Part shown: in pieces, positions 15,527 through 24,813 of the stretch
How positions within the stretch are numbered: the first letter of the stretch is position 1
Layout: every line of letters starts with the position of its first letter
DNA from: Paenimyroides tangerinum
GTDB lineage: Bacteria > Bacteroidota > Bacteroidia > Flavobacteriales > Flavobacteriaceae
Direction: 5' to 3'
DNA length: 61,430 nt
Assembly: GCF_003865405.1 (NCBI RefSeq)
Contig: NZ_RQVQ01000021.1
Coordinates: 1 to 61,430, forward strand
The notes under the pieces: model-generated
What the model was told of the DNA's origin: nothing
What the model saw: only the letters and a program-made list of their open reading frames with translations
Databases searched by the model: none
Program-made: the position numbers and the translations under genes

Positions 15527-16495
15527 CTAAGCGTTTTTAGCTTTGAACTCTTTTAATTTAGCGATTAAAGCTGGTACAACTTGGAAAGCATCACCAACAA
15601 CTCCGTAATCAGCAACCTTGAAGAAAGGAGCTTCTGGATCTGTATTGATAACCACTTTTACTTTAGATGAGTTGATACCCGCAATGTGTTGAATAGCTCC
15701 AGAAATACCAACTGCAATATATAAGTTCGCAGCAACTGGCTTACCTGTTTGTCCAACGTGCTCAGAGTGAGGTCTCCAATCTAAATCAGAAACTGGTTTT
15801 GAACAAGCAGTAGCAGCTCCTAAAACAGCAGCTAATTCTTCAATCATTCCCCAATTCTCTGGACCTTTTAATCCACGACCTGCAGAAACAACGATTTCAG
15901 CATCAGCGATAGTTACTTTTCCTGTAACTTTCTCAACACTTTCTACAACGATAGCAAAATCTGCATCATTTAAAGCTGGAGCAAAATCTTCTGCAGCAGC
16001 AGCTCCTGAAGCTTCAACTAATCCGAAAGAGTTTTTAGCTAAAGCTAATACCTTTACGTCTGAAGAAATCTCAGTAACGTTAAATCCTTTAGTTGAAAAA
16101 GCATTTCTTTTTACTTGGAAAGGACTTGTTGAAACTGGTAAAGCAACAACGTTTGAAGCAAATCCTGCTTCTAAATTAACAGCTACGATTGGAGCTAAGT
16201 ATAAAGAATCTGTAGTTGAAGATAGAACAACAACCTTAGCTCCTTCTTTTTGTGCAGCTTGTTTGATTACATCAGCGTAAGCTTTAGCACTGAATTTATT
16301 TAATTTATCGTTAGATACTTTTAAAACTTTATCAACTCCGTAGTTTCCTAATTCAGAAACATCAGATGCATTGATTGTTACAGCAGTTACAGTTGTCCCT
16401 AAAGATTCTGCAACTTTTTTTGCATAAGAAGCTAATTCTAATGCAACTTTTTTAAATTTTCCTTCTGCTGATTCAGCATATATTAAAACTGACAT
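15527..16495 (-). CDS. etfA: Electron transfer flavoprotein alpha subunit
   Basis: A 322-residue FAD-binding subunit. With the beta subunit it passes electrons from acyl-CoA and other dehydrogenases to the quinone pool. The C-terminal FAD domain is clear: SAGRGLKGPENW, HVGQTGKPVAANLYIAVGIS and GAIQHIAGI. The N-terminal half is the Rossmann-like domain shared with EtfB. It follows etfB by 39 bases and ends at a strong hairpin. Confidence 0.97.
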   Translation of the reverse strand: MSVLIYAESAEGKFKKVALELASYAKKVAESLGTTVTAVTINASDVSELGNYGVDKVLKVSNDKLNKFSAKAYADVIKQAAQKEGAKVVVLSSTTDSLYLAPIVAVNLEAGFASNVVALPVSTSPFQVKRNAFSTKGFNVTEISSDVKVLALAKNSFGLVEASGAAAAEDFAPALNDADFAIVVESVEKVTGKVTIADAEIVVSAGRGLKGPENWGMIEELAAVLGAATACSKPVSDLDWRPHSEHVGQTGKPVAANLYIAVGISGAIQHIAGINSSKVKVVINTDPEAPFFKVADYGVVGDAFQVVPALIAKLKEFKAKNA

Positions 16496-16534
16496 ACTCT
16501 TTTAATTTTGTAATGAATAAATAAATTGAAGTGA

Positions 16535-17281
16535 TTAGATTACTTTAGCTTCGTTATGTAATAAGCTTACTAACTCATCTAAATTATCTGCGCTAACGAT
16601 TTTACAAGCAGATTTTGGAGCTGGACTTTCGTATTTAACAACTTTAGTTAAAGCTGCATCACCTGTTGGCTCAACAACATTTAAAGCTTTTGTACGAGCC
16701 GTCATAATTCCACGCATGTTTGGAATACGTAAATCTTTCTCTTCAACAATTCCTTTTTGTCCACCAACAACTAAAGGTAATCCAGCAGATAAAATTTCTT
16801 TACCTCCGTCGATTTCTCTAGTTACTTTAGCAGTATTTCCATCAACTTCGATTCCAACACAAGAATTCACAAAATTATAGCCTAAAATTGTAGCTAACAT
16901 TCCTGGAACCATTCCTCCATTATAATCTAAAGACTCTTTTCCTGCAATTACTAAATCATAACCACCGTTTTTAACTACTTCAGCTAACTGTTTAGCAACG
17001 AAAAATCCATCAGTTGGATTAGCGTTAACACGAATAGCTTCATCTGCACCAATAGCTAAAGCTTTACGAATTGTAGCTTCAGTTTCTGCACCACCAACAT
17101 TAACAACAGTTACGTGAGCACCTTGTTTTTCTTTGAACCAAATAGCACGAGTTAATCCAAACTCATCATTAGGATTGATAACAAACTGAACACCATTTGT
17201 ATCGAACTCTGTATCTCCGTTGGTGAAATTGATTTTCGAAGTAGTATCAGGCACGTGGCTGATGCAAACTAATATTTTCAT
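16535..17281 (-). CDS. etfB: Electron transfer flavoprotein beta subunit
   Basis: A 248-residue partner of EtfA. The start MKILVCISHVPDTTSKI, the nucleotide-binding stretch GADEAIRV, the segment LVIAGKESLDYNGGMVPGMLA and the docking-loop region GLPLVVGGQKGIVEEKDLRI are typical of EtfB. It is the first gene of etfB-etfA. Upstream, about 68 bases from the ATG, is a short dyad at 17349-17360, and there is a -7-like TATCTTCG (17326-17319) with one mismatch. Confidence 0.97.
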   Translation of the reverse strand: MKILVCISHVPDTTSKINFTNGDTEFDTNGVQFVINPNDEFGLTRAIWFKEKQGAHVTVVNVGGAETEATIRKALAIGADEAIRVNANPTDGFFVAKQLAEVVKNGGYDLVIAGKESLDYNGGMVPGMLATILGYNFVNSCVGIEVDGNTAKVTREIDGGKEILSAGLPLVVGGQKGIVEEKDLRIPNMRGIMTARTKALNVVEPTGDAALTKVVKYESPAPKSACKIVSADNLDELVSLLHNEAKVI

Positions 17282-17596
17282 TTATTGTAAGTTTTTTAGA
17301 TTAATGTTTTAATAAAAACGAAGATAAAAAATTTATTTATATAAATAGTATGCGTGCATAATATTTTTTAGTAGAAAATCCAATTTTTTAAAATAAATTC
17401 ATTTTACATCCGAAATAACAACATTAAAATATGTTTTAATGAAAATACGTAAAAAAAATTAACAATATCACAAATGAGATTTTTTTCTTTATTATCAACT
17501 GCTCATTTTGATTTAATATAAAAAATATTGATTTCATTAAAATAAATTAGAATTAAAGAAAATTATAGATATTTTTGAATCCAAACAAAAAAACTT
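17282..17596. other. AT-rich divergent spacer between etfB and an unknown secreted gene
   Basis: No gene is visible. It is very AT-rich and should hold the two divergent promoters. On the etfB side there is TATCTTCG (17326-17319), one mismatch from the -7 consensus. The 12-base dyad TATGCGTGCATA lies at 17349-17360. I saw no convincing promoter for the rightward gene. Confidence 0.6.
17349..17360. promoter_or_regulatory. Short dyad upstream of etfB, possible operator
   Basis: TATGC-GT-GCATA, a perfect 5+5 inverted repeat that stands out in the otherwise AT-only spacer. No regulator can be named. Confidence 0.25.
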
Positions 17597-18376
17597 ATGT
17601 CAAAAACTACATTTATTTTCGGAATTATCTCATTACTAAACTTTAATGTTTACAGCAATCAACAATCTAATCTTATTAAGTACGAAATCGTACAAGACAA
17701 AAATGAATTAGCAACTCTAGAAGAAAATTTGATAAAAGCATATAAACAAATGCAAGAAAATGCTGAACTTTCAAGCTCATTTGCTAAGCAATTTAATCAA
17801 ATTATTGAAAAAAATCCAAGAAGCTTAGAATATTCCTTTAAAAAACTACAAGAAGAAACCGATATTCGAATTGCAACTTCTTCTGACAAAAAGTTGAGAA
17901 TTTACAGTTGGGATAATAATCAAGGTGGAACAATGCGTTTCTTCGACCAAATTATTCAATTTAACGATAACGGAAAAATCAATTCGAATCTAAAAACAGC
18001 AAATGAAGATGCACAATCTTTCATTTCAAAAATATATTCAATAAAAACCAACAAAAAAGAAACCATTTATTTGACGATAAACAATTCCATATATTCTACA
18101 AAAGATGCAACGCAAAGCGTTTTTGCATATAAAATTTCTAACAATAAATTAATCGCTACAAAAGCTTTTAAAACAAAAAATCAATCACTTTCATCGATTC
18201 ATTGTGAGTTTAATTTTTTCAGCGTAGTTGACAGACCTGAACGTCCAGTTGAATTAATTACTTTGAAAAACAACATTTTGTATATTCCGTTAATAAATAA
18301 AGAAGGAACAGTTACAAAGAAAAATTTAATCTATAAATGGAATGGTTCAAATTTTAAATATGACGGAATTAAATAA
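17597..18376 (+). CDS. Secreted protein of unknown function
   Basis: A 259-residue protein with a signal peptide (cleavage near VYSNQ, residue 21). A helical region follows (about 35-90: LATLEENLIKAYKQMQEN), then beta-rich sequence with LRIYSWDNNQGGTMRFFDQ and a C-terminal YKWNGSNFKYDG, like short beta-sheet repeats of export proteins. I recognise no family. It is transcribed alone, divergent from etfB and 113 bases before pdhB. Base composition matches its neighbours, so there is no sign of recent transfer. Confidence 0.75.
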   Translation: MSKTTFIFGIISLLNFNVYSNQQSNLIKYEIVQDKNELATLEENLIKAYKQMQENAELSSSFAKQFNQIIEKNPRSLEYSFKKLQEETDIRIATSSDKKLRIYSWDNNQGGTMRFFDQIIQFNDNGKINSNLKTANEDAQSFISKIYSIKTNKKETIYLTINNSIYSTKDATQSVFAYKISNNKLIATKAFKTKNQSLSSIHCEFNFFSVVDRPERPVELITLKNNILYIPLINKEGTVTKKNLIYKWNGSNFKYDGIK

Positions 18377-18454
18377 AATCAAAAACATCGATTAAAGTAA
18401 AAAACCTTAATTATAATTTATTCTCAAAAAGAAGCCAAACAAATTATATTTTTA

Positions 18455-18462
18455 TATTTTTG
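18455..18462 (+). promoter_or_regulatory. Possible -7 box of pdhB
   Basis: TATTTTTG, matching TAnnTTTG, 27 bases before the ATG. No good -33 box is seen. Confidence 0.5.
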
Positions 18463-18489
18463 TGTTCCTATTAATTACGATAATACATT

Positions 18490-19467
18490 ATGAGAACTAT
18501 ACAATTTAGAGAAGCAATTTGCGAAGCGATGAGCGAAGAAATGCGTCGCGATGAAACCATTTATTTAATGGGAGAAGAAGTTGCTGAATATAATGGTGCT
18601 TACAAAGCTTCAAAAGGAATGTTAGATGAATTCGGACCAAAACGTGTTATTGACACTCCAATTGCAGAATTAGGTTTTGCAGGTATCGCAGTTGGTTCGG
18701 CTATGAACGGATTACGTCCGATTGTAGAATTTATGACATTCAACTTTTCACTTGTTGGAATCGACCAAATTATAAACAACGCAGCAAAAATGCGTCAAAT
18801 GTCTGGTGGACAATTTAATATGCCAATGGTTTTTCGTGGACCTACAGCATCAGCTGGGCAATTAGCAGCAACACATTCACAAGCTTTTGAAAATTGGTAT
18901 GCAAATACTCCAGGTTTAAAAGTTGTCGTTCCTTCTACTCCTTACGATGCAAAAGGTTTATTAAAATCTGCAATCCGTGATAACGACCCAGTTATTTTTA
19001 TGGAATCAGAACAAATGTATGGTGATAAAGGAGAAATTCCTGAAGGAGAATACACAATTCCGTTAGGCGTTGCTGATATCAAAAGACCAGGAACAGATGT
19101 TACGATTGTTTCTTTTGGTAAAATCATCAAAGAAGCTTTAATTGCTGCTGAAGAATTACAAAAAGAAGGAATTTCTTGCGAAGTTATCGATTTAAGAACT
19201 GTACGTCCATTGGATTTTGATTGTATCATCAACTCGGTTAAGAAAACAAATCGCTTGGTAATTTTAGAAGAAGCTTGGCCATTCGCATCAGTTTCATCAG
19301 AAATTACTTACATCGTTCAAGAAAAAGCATTTGATTTCTTAGACGCACCAATCCAAAGAATTACGACAGCAGATACACCTGCTCCATTCTCTCCAGTTTT
19401 ATTAAAAGAATGGTTACCAAATTCAAACGACGTAATAAAAGCTGTTAAAAAAGTAGCTTATAAATAG
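18490..19467 (+). CDS. pdhB: Pyruvate dehydrogenase E1 component, beta subunit
   Basis: A 325-residue transketolase-like subunit. It pairs with an alpha subunit to decarboxylate pyruvate in the pyruvate dehydrogenase complex. Features include the start RTIQFREAICEAMSEEM, the segment DTPIAELGFAGIAVGSAMNG and GPTASAGQLAATHSQAFENW. A branched-chain 2-oxoacid dehydrogenase subunit is a less likely alternative. The alpha subunit and E2 gene are not nearby, as is usual for this family of bacteria. It ends at a hairpin that overlaps the start of the next gene. Confidence 0.93.
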   Translation: MRTIQFREAICEAMSEEMRRDETIYLMGEEVAEYNGAYKASKGMLDEFGPKRVIDTPIAELGFAGIAVGSAMNGLRPIVEFMTFNFSLVGIDQIINNAAKMRQMSGGQFNMPMVFRGPTASAGQLAATHSQAFENWYANTPGLKVVVPSTPYDAKGLLKSAIRDNDPVIFMESEQMYGDKGEIPEGEYTIPLGVADIKRPGTDVTIVSFGKIIKEALIAAEELQKEGISCEVIDLRTVRPLDFDCIINSVKKTNRLVILEEAWPFASVSSEITYIVQEKAFDFLDAPIQRITTADTPAPFSPVLLKEWLPNSNDVIKAVKKVAYK

Positions 19468-19479
19468 AAAAAAAACTAA

Positions 19480-19487
19480 TATATTTG
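19480..19487 (+). promoter_or_regulatory. Possible -7 box of the DUF5686 gene
   Basis: TATATTTG directly before the pdhB terminator. The start point would fall inside the hairpin, and the leader would be about 27 bases ending in nine U just before the AUG. Confidence 0.5.
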
Positions 19488-19489
19488 AT

Positions 19490-19519
19490 ACTCCAACCTA
19501 AACGTTGGAGTTTTTTTTT
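19490..19519 (+). terminator. Terminator of pdhB abutting the next start codon
   Basis: ACTCCAAC pairs with GTTGGAGT (19490-19511, 6-base loop), followed by T up to 19519. The ATG of the next gene starts at 19520. Confidence 0.8.
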
Positions 19520-22009
19520 ATGAAGCCACTTAAACAAACACTTATACATCTATTTTTCTTAATATTTTCACTTAATTTTTATGCACAAACTAAAGTTAGT
19601 GGAGTTGTAAAAGAAAATAATAACCAGCCACTTGCATATGTAAGTGTCTATTTTAAAAATTCATCTGAAGGAGTTATTACTAATGAAATTGGAAAATTTT
19701 ATCTAGAATCAAATTCAAAACACGACACTTTAGTTATCTCTTATGTTGGATATGCAGATAAATTTATCTCTTTAAAATCAGCTTCAACACTTAATTTAAA
19801 TATCGAACTCGAGGAAGACAACACGCTTGAAGAAATGAAAATCTATGCTGGAAAAACTTCAAAAAAAGACAATCCAGCTATTGATATTTTACGCAAGATT
19901 TGGGCAAATAAACGTAAAAACGGACTTTATAAATACGACCAATATCAATATTCAAAATACGAAAAAGTAGAATTTGATATGAATTCTATTGACAGTGCTT
20001 TTATGAAAAATCGCATTTTTAATGGAATGGAATTTATTTTCAATCATGTTGACACTTCTTCAACTACAGGAAAAACTTATCTTCCCATTTTCATCAATGA
20101 AAAAGCTTCTATGATTTATGGCGATAATATAAAAAAAAGAAAGAAAGAATTATTAAAAGGGAATAAAAACTCTGGGTTTGAAAACAATCAACACATAATT
20201 TCATTTATTAATGATTTATATGTTGATTATAATATCTATGACAATTATATCCGATTTTACGACAAAGATTTCGTAAGTCCACTTTCAACAACGGGTATAA
20301 ATGTTTACAATTATGTTTTAGCTGACAGTACTTTTATTGGAAATAAATGGTGTTACAACATCGTTTTTTATCCAAGAAGAAAAGGTGAACTTACTTTCAA
20401 AGGAGATTTCTGGGTTAATGATTCAACTTGGGCAATCAAAAAAATAAATTTAGCAGTAAGCAAAGGTGTAAATATCAACTGGGTAAAAGATATTTATGTA
20501 GAACAAGAATTTGAAGTTTTTGACGACTCCGTCTTCTTATTGACAAAAGACCACATGATGACGGATTTTAGCATTAGCAAAAAAGACGAATCTAAAGGTG
20601 TTTATGGGAAAAGAACTACTTATTACAAAGATCATCAATTCAATCTAAAACGTCCAGAAAACTTCTACACTAGTGAAATCAACACTTATGATGAAAATAT
20701 AATGGCTCGTGACGATGCCTTTTGGGAATCATACCGATTTGAACCTCTTTCTGAAGAAGAAATGGGAATCTATGAAATGTTAGATGCGCTAAAAGAAAAC
20801 AAAAGATTCAATAGTTACATGAATTTAGTAAGTGTACTATCTAGTGAATATATCCAGTTTGGAAATTTTGACTACGGTCCTATTTTCTCTTCTTTAGGAT
20901 TTAATGATGTTGAAGGAACAAGAATCAGAGTTGGCGGAAGAACCTATTTTGGCCCAAATGATTATTGGCGTTTAGAAGGTTTCCTTGCCTATGGTATTAA
21001 AGATGACAAATTCAAGTATGGAATCTCTGCAAAATACATGCTAAACAAAAGAAATCGTTTCATGATATATGCTGGAAATCGTAGAGATGTAGAACAAATT
21101 GGAGCAAGTTTATCGCCAATTGTTGATGTACTTGGAAGAAGTTTTGCATCGAGTGCTTTATTTGCAAGTGGAGATAATTCAAAATTATCTAATATCAATA
21201 CAAGTACGGCAGGTTTAGAAATCGAACCTGCTAAAAATTTAAAATTTTCAACGTCTTTAAATTACAAAACCTTAAAAACAGCTTCACCAACATTTAGTTT
21301 AGATTATTTAGATTTAAAAACTGGAACTATTGAACAACAATTAAAACAATCAGAAATAAATTTATCTGTTGATTATACTCCAAAAAGAAAATATATTGGA
21401 TATGGAGTTGACCGAATTGATGTAAATTATGATTATGCAAGATTATTCGTGAATTATAGTTTAGGAGTAAAAGGAATGCTTGATGGTGATTTTGATTACA
21501 AGAAAGTTCAAGTTTTCTATAAACATCCATTTTGGGTTGGTGGATTCGGAAGATTAACACCTATTATTGAAGCAGGAAAAACATTCGGAACCGTTCCATT
21601 AGGATTAATGAGCGTAATTCCTGGTAACCAATCGTATTTTAGAATCGAAAACGCATTTAGTCAATTAAACTATTACGAATTTGTTACCGATACGTATGTC
21701 ACTTTACATTTAGAACATAATTTCGAAGGGCGTTTATTTTCTAGAATTCCTTATGTTAGAGATTTAAATCTTAGAGAAATCATCGGATTTAGAGGAGCTT
21801 ACGGAACGGTATCAGATGCAAACAAAGCAATTAACGCTTCAAACATTCATTATGTAGCGCCAACTGATAAAATATATTACGAATATTATGTTGGAGTTGG
21901 AAACATCTTCAAATTAATAAGAGTTGATTTTACTTGGAGAGGAAACTATTTAGAAAATCCAGGAGCTCATAAATTTGGAGCAAAAATTGGTTTCGGATTT
22001 CAGTTTTAA
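19520..22009 (+). CDS. Outer-membrane protein with carboxypeptidase-regulatory-like domain and DUF5686
   Basis: An 829-residue protein with a signal peptide (to about residue 23, FYAQT). A CarboxypepD_reg-like beta-sandwich follows (TKVSGVVKENNNQPLAYVSV through LNIELEED), then the long DUF5686 region, whose C-terminal half looks like an outer-membrane barrel ending in an aromatic residue (KIGFGFQF). The function of the family is not established; it is common next to pdhB in flavobacteria. The ATG at 19520 is used because the upstream TTG lies within a terminator stem. Confidence 0.88.
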   Translation: MKPLKQTLIHLFFLIFSLNFYAQTKVSGVVKENNNQPLAYVSVYFKNSSEGVITNEIGKFYLESNSKHDTLVISYVGYADKFISLKSASTLNLNIELEEDNTLEEMKIYAGKTSKKDNPAIDILRKIWANKRKNGLYKYDQYQYSKYEKVEFDMNSIDSAFMKNRIFNGMEFIFNHVDTSSTTGKTYLPIFINEKASMIYGDNIKKRKKELLKGNKNSGFENNQHIISFINDLYVDYNIYDNYIRFYDKDFVSPLSTTGINVYNYVLADSTFIGNKWCYNIVFYPRRKGELTFKGDFWVNDSTWAIKKINLAVSKGVNINWVKDIYVEQEFEVFDDSVFLLTKDHMMTDFSISKKDESKGVYGKRTTYYKDHQFNLKRPENFYTSEINTYDENIMARDDAFWESYRFEPLSEEEMGIYEMLDALKENKRFNSYMNLVSVLSSEYIQFGNFDYGPIFSSLGFNDVEGTRIRVGGRTYFGPNDYWRLEGFLAYGIKDDKFKYGISAKYMLNKRNRFMIYAGNRRDVEQIGASLSPIVDVLGRSFASSALFASGDNSKLSNINTSTAGLEIEPAKNLKFSTSLNYKTLKTASPTFSLDYLDLKTGTIEQQLKQSEINLSVDYTPKRKYIGYGVDRIDVNYDYARLFVNYSLGVKGMLDGDFDYKKVQVFYKHPFWVGGFGRLTPIIEAGKTFGTVPLGLMSVIPGNQSYFRIENAFSQLNYYEFVTDTYVTLHLEHNFEGRLFSRIPYVRDLNLREIIGFRGAYGTVSDANKAINASNIHYVAPTDKIYYEYYVGVGNIFKLIRVDFTWRGNYLENPGAHKFGAKIGFGFQF

Positions 22010-22029
22010 GACTATTTTCACAGATAAAG

Positions 22030-22060
22030 TTGTAATAATTTGGATTTTAGCTTACTTTTG
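22030..22060 (+). promoter_or_regulatory. Promoter of ppa
   Basis: TTG (22030-22032), a 20-base spacer, then TACTTTTG (22053-22060). The leader to the ATG is about 37 bases. Confidence 0.65.
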
Positions 22061-22103
22061 CATCCAATTTTTTTGACAATTAAATATTACACATAAAAGC
22101 ATT

Positions 22104-22625
22104 ATGGCAAATTTTGAAAAATTCGATGCATTTATCGAAATACCTACTGGAAGCAGAAACAAATACGAATTTGATTTTGAATTGAAAAAAATGCGTTTCG
22201 ACCGTTTATTATTCTCTTCAATGATGTATCCAGCAGATTACGGATTCATTCCTGAAACTTTAGCTTTAGATAACGATCCATTAGACGTTTTAGTTTTAGT
22301 AACAGAACCAATGATTCCAGGATTAATTGTAGAAGTAAAACCAGTTGGTGTTTTCTATATGTCTGACGATAAAGGACAAGACGAAAAAATCATTTGTGTT
22401 CCTACAGGAGATCCAATCATGAATAAATTAAATGACTTAAAAGACGTTAACGAACACAAATTATTAGAGATCGAACACTTCTTCCAAGTTTATAAAGATT
22501 TAGAAAAGAAAAAAGTAGAAACTAACGGATTCGGAGATAAAGCAGCTGCAATTGCTTTAATCGAAGAATGTCAAGCTCGTTTCAATGCTTTAGACGCTGA
22601 AAAACAAGCTTCATTCGCAATCTAA
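22104..22625 (+). CDS. ppa: Inorganic pyrophosphatase, family I
   Basis: A 173-residue cytoplasmic enzyme that hydrolyses pyrophosphate from biosynthetic reactions. The metal-binding signature DNDPLDVLV is at 56-64. Typical early residues include IEIPTGSRNKYEFD and YPADYGFIPET. Length agrees with bacterial family I enzymes. It has a well-formed promoter of its own and a strong terminator, so it is a single-gene unit. Confidence 0.97.
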   Translation: MANFEKFDAFIEIPTGSRNKYEFDFELKKMRFDRLLFSSMMYPADYGFIPETLALDNDPLDVLVLVTEPMIPGLIVEVKPVGVFYMSDDKGQDEKIICVPTGDPIMNKLNDLKDVNEHKLLEIEHFFQVYKDLEKKKVETNGFGDKAAAIALIEECQARFNALDAEKQASFAI

Positions 22626-22633
22626 AAATACCA

Positions 22634-22660
22634 AGCCAGAACAAAAGTTCTGGCTTTTTT
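22634..22660. terminator. Shared terminator of ppa and the convergent membrane-protein gene
   Basis: AGCCAGAAC pairs perfectly with GTTCTGGCT around AAAA, then six T. Confidence 0.9.
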
Positions 22661-23165
22661 ATGAATATTGCACTAAAATATTTATCAAAAATACGATTCC
22701 GATTGGAATAGAAAAATAAGGAATCAAATTAAAAAAATCACGAGCTCTCAAATTATAAAGCAAAAAAGCATAACAAAATAAACTCAAAAATAACAAATAC
22801 AAAAAATAAGCATTGTAACAGTGATAACCAATAAAAACACTATCAGAAAATCCACTATCCTTATTTACAACCTTCACAAAAACATTATTCTGCAAAAATT
22901 TATTTTTCTCTAAAAAATAAGAGTTATTAGAATTACCATTCAAGGTTTTAGAAACATTTGTATTTCCATAAAAAACAAGCTTATCAAACTTGATAATAAT
23001 TTGTTTTTTACTTTTTCTTCCATCAACTCCTCTAGAAGTAATTTTATCAAGAAAAATTTCGGTTTGCGTTTTAGGAAAAGTAAAATCTGCAACTAACAAA
23101 AATATATTTAGAACAGCCAAAACATTCACAAACCACAAAGAATATTTATTAATTTTCTTTTTCAT
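22659..23165 (-). CDS. Membrane protein of unknown function
   Basis: A 168-residue protein with one hydrophobic helix near the start (about 9-29) and, at the C-terminus, two more (about 115-165), separated by a polar domain of about 75 residues with several short strands. The start at 23165 (MKKKINKYSLW) is chosen because the alternative ATG at 23180 adds only five residues and gives a less typical start. No family is recognised. The gene is alone, divergent from ubiE and sharing a terminator with ppa. Confidence 0.65.
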   Translation of the reverse strand: MKKKINKYSLWFVNVLAVLNIFLLVADFTFPKTQTEIFLDKITSRGVDGRKSKKQIIIKFDKLVFYGNTNVSKTLNGNSNNSYFLEKNKFLQNNVFVKVVNKDSGFSDSVFIGYHCYNAYFLYLLFLSLFCYAFLLYNLRARDFFNLIPYFSIPIGIVFLINILVQYS

Positions 23166-23294
23166 ATAAATTAAAATCATTTAATTGTTTGCTAAATAAC
23201 AATAAAAAACTCAACACAGAAAATCCATACTAAAATAGTTATTATATATCAGTAGAACAATCATGAAAATTAAATTTCCTTTTTAAGAATTCCT

Positions 23295-23302
23295 TATATT
23301 TG
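23295..23302 (+). promoter_or_regulatory. Possible -7 box of ubiE-porT
   Basis: TATATTTG, followed by a short leader with AAAAAGGAAA directly before the ATG. That sequence is one of the few Shine-Dalgarno-like sites in the window. Confidence 0.5.
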
Positions 23303-23320
23303 TAGAAATTAAAAAGGAAA

Positions 23321-24049
23321 ATGTCAAAACAAATCAATCCATATAAAGATTCTAACTTGGGTAAAAAAGAACAAGTTGCCCAAATGTTTAACACCATTTC
23401 TGGTAATTACGACAACTTAAATCGAATGATTTCGTTAGGAACAGATCAAGGTTGGAGGAGAAATGTATTGAAAATGGTTGCTGATAAAAAGCCGAATTCT
23501 ATCTTAGATATTGCAACTGGAACTGGTGACATGGCGATTTTTTTATCTAAAACAAATGCAAGCAGAATTGTAGGTTTAGACCTTTCACAAGGAATGCTTG
23601 ATGTTGGAAAAGTAAAAGTAAAAACTTTGAAATTGGACAAACAAATCGAAATGATTTTGGGAGATTCAGAAAATTTACCTTTCGATGACAACACTTTTGA
23701 TGCCATAACAGTTGGCTTTGGTATTAGAAATTTCGAGACTTTAGAAAAAGGTTTAGCAGAAATTTTAAGAGTGTTAAAACCGAACGGAATTTTTATTATA
23801 TTAGAAACTTCAGTTCCAACTAAATTTCCTTTAAAACAAGGATATAATTTTTATACAAAAGTTGTGGTTCCTTTTATGGGAAAAATGTTCTCTAAAGATC
23901 AACAGGCGTATGAATATTTATCAGAATCTGCAAAAAACTTTCCTTTTGGGGAAGAGTTAAACAATATTTTGAGAAAAGTTGGGTTTAAGAATGTAAAGCA
24001 TCATCCTCAAACAATGGGAGTTGCTACAATTTATGAATCATCAAAGTAA
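23321..24049 (+). CDS. ubiE: Demethylmenaquinone methyltransferase
   Basis: A 242-residue methyltransferase for the last step of menaquinone synthesis; it may also be called menG. The SAM site ILDIATGTGDMAI starts at 61, and the family signatures GFGIRNF and LRVLKPNGIFIILE are present. Flavobacteria use menaquinone, so the menaquinone role is preferred over ubiquinone. It is followed after 3 bases by porT, a conserved pairing in the family. Confidence 0.95.
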   Translation: MSKQINPYKDSNLGKKEQVAQMFNTISGNYDNLNRMISLGTDQGWRRNVLKMVADKKPNSILDIATGTGDMAIFLSKTNASRIVGLDLSQGMLDVGKVKVKTLKLDKQIEMILGDSENLPFDDNTFDAITVGFGIRNFETLEKGLAEILRVLKPNGIFIILETSVPTKFPLKQGYNFYTKVVVPFMGKMFSKDQQAYEYLSESAKNFPFGEELNNILRKVGFKNVKHHPQTMGVATIYESSK

Positions 24050-24052
24050 ACT

Positions 24053-24772
24053 ATGAAAAAACTAATTGTAATTGCTTGTCTTTTTATTTCGGTAACAAGT
24101 GTTGCTCAAAATATGTTTGGAAAAAATCCATACAAAAACCAACAAGAAATGGATAAACAAAGAGTTCATTGGGGATATTTTCTTGGTTTCAACACATATA
24201 ATTATAAAATTAATTATACAGAAGGTTACCAAATTAAAAACAATGGACAAGAAATTCAAGTAAATACAACTGGTGGATTTAACGTTGGTTTTATCACCAA
24301 TTTGAGATTAACAGAATATTTAAGCTTACGCTTTGAACCTGGATTATATTACGGAAAAAAAACACTTTTTTTTCCACAACTAGCAGAAGGAAATAATTTA
24401 TCTAAAATAAGAACAATCAATTCAACTTACATAAATTTTCCGCTTTTATTAAAATTCTCAGCGATGAGAACTGGAAATATTCGTCCGTTTGTACTTGGTG
24501 GTTTTTCTCAATCTTTAAATTTAGGAAGTAATCAAGATTCTAAAGACGATAATTACGCAGGGAAATTTCGTGTAAAAAAATGGAGTTCTAATTATGAACT
24601 TGGTTTAGGAATCGATTTCTATTTCGAACATTTCAAATTCACTCCATCAGTACGTGGCTCATTCGGAATTGGCGACGAATTGGTAAGAGACCGAAATGCA
24701 CAAAGTCCATGGACTGGAGGTATTGAATCGATGAAAACAAGAGCAATCTTAGTCAACTTTACATTTCAATAA
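24053..24772 (+). CDS. porT: Type IX secretion outer-membrane protein PorT
   Basis: A 239-residue protein with a signal peptide (VTSVAQNMFG) and an outer-membrane beta-barrel of about eight strands, ending ILVNFTFQ. Its place directly after ubiE and before a TrmH-type gene is that of porT/sprT in Flavobacterium johnsoniae, where it is needed for type IX secretion and gliding. Barrel sequences are poorly conserved, so the call relies on topology, size and gene order together. It is very likely co-transcribed with ubiE. Confidence 0.8.
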   Translation: MKKLIVIACLFISVTSVAQNMFGKNPYKNQQEMDKQRVHWGYFLGFNTYNYKINYTEGYQIKNNGQEIQVNTTGGFNVGFITNLRLTEYLSLRFEPGLYYGKKTLFFPQLAEGNNLSKIRTINSTYINFPLLLKFSAMRTGNIRPFVLGGFSQSLNLGSNQDSKDDNYAGKFRVKKWSSNYELGLGIDFYFEHFKFTPSVRGSFGIGDELVRDRNAQSPWTGGIESMKTRAILVNFTFQ

Positions 24773-24781
24773 AAACATAAA

Positions 24782-24812
24782 AAAAGCTATATCAAAACGA
24801 TATAGCTTTTTT
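24782..24812. terminator. Shared terminator of porT and the TrmH-like gene
   Basis: AAAAGCTATATC (24782-24793) pairs with GATATAGCTTTT (24799-24810). T and A runs flank the stem on either side. Confidence 0.9.
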
Positions 24813-24813
24813 G

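Noticed and set aside
19505..19519. TTG start for the DUF5686 gene
   Set aside because: It lies in the second arm and T tract of the pdhB terminator; the ATG at 19520 gives a clean signal peptide.
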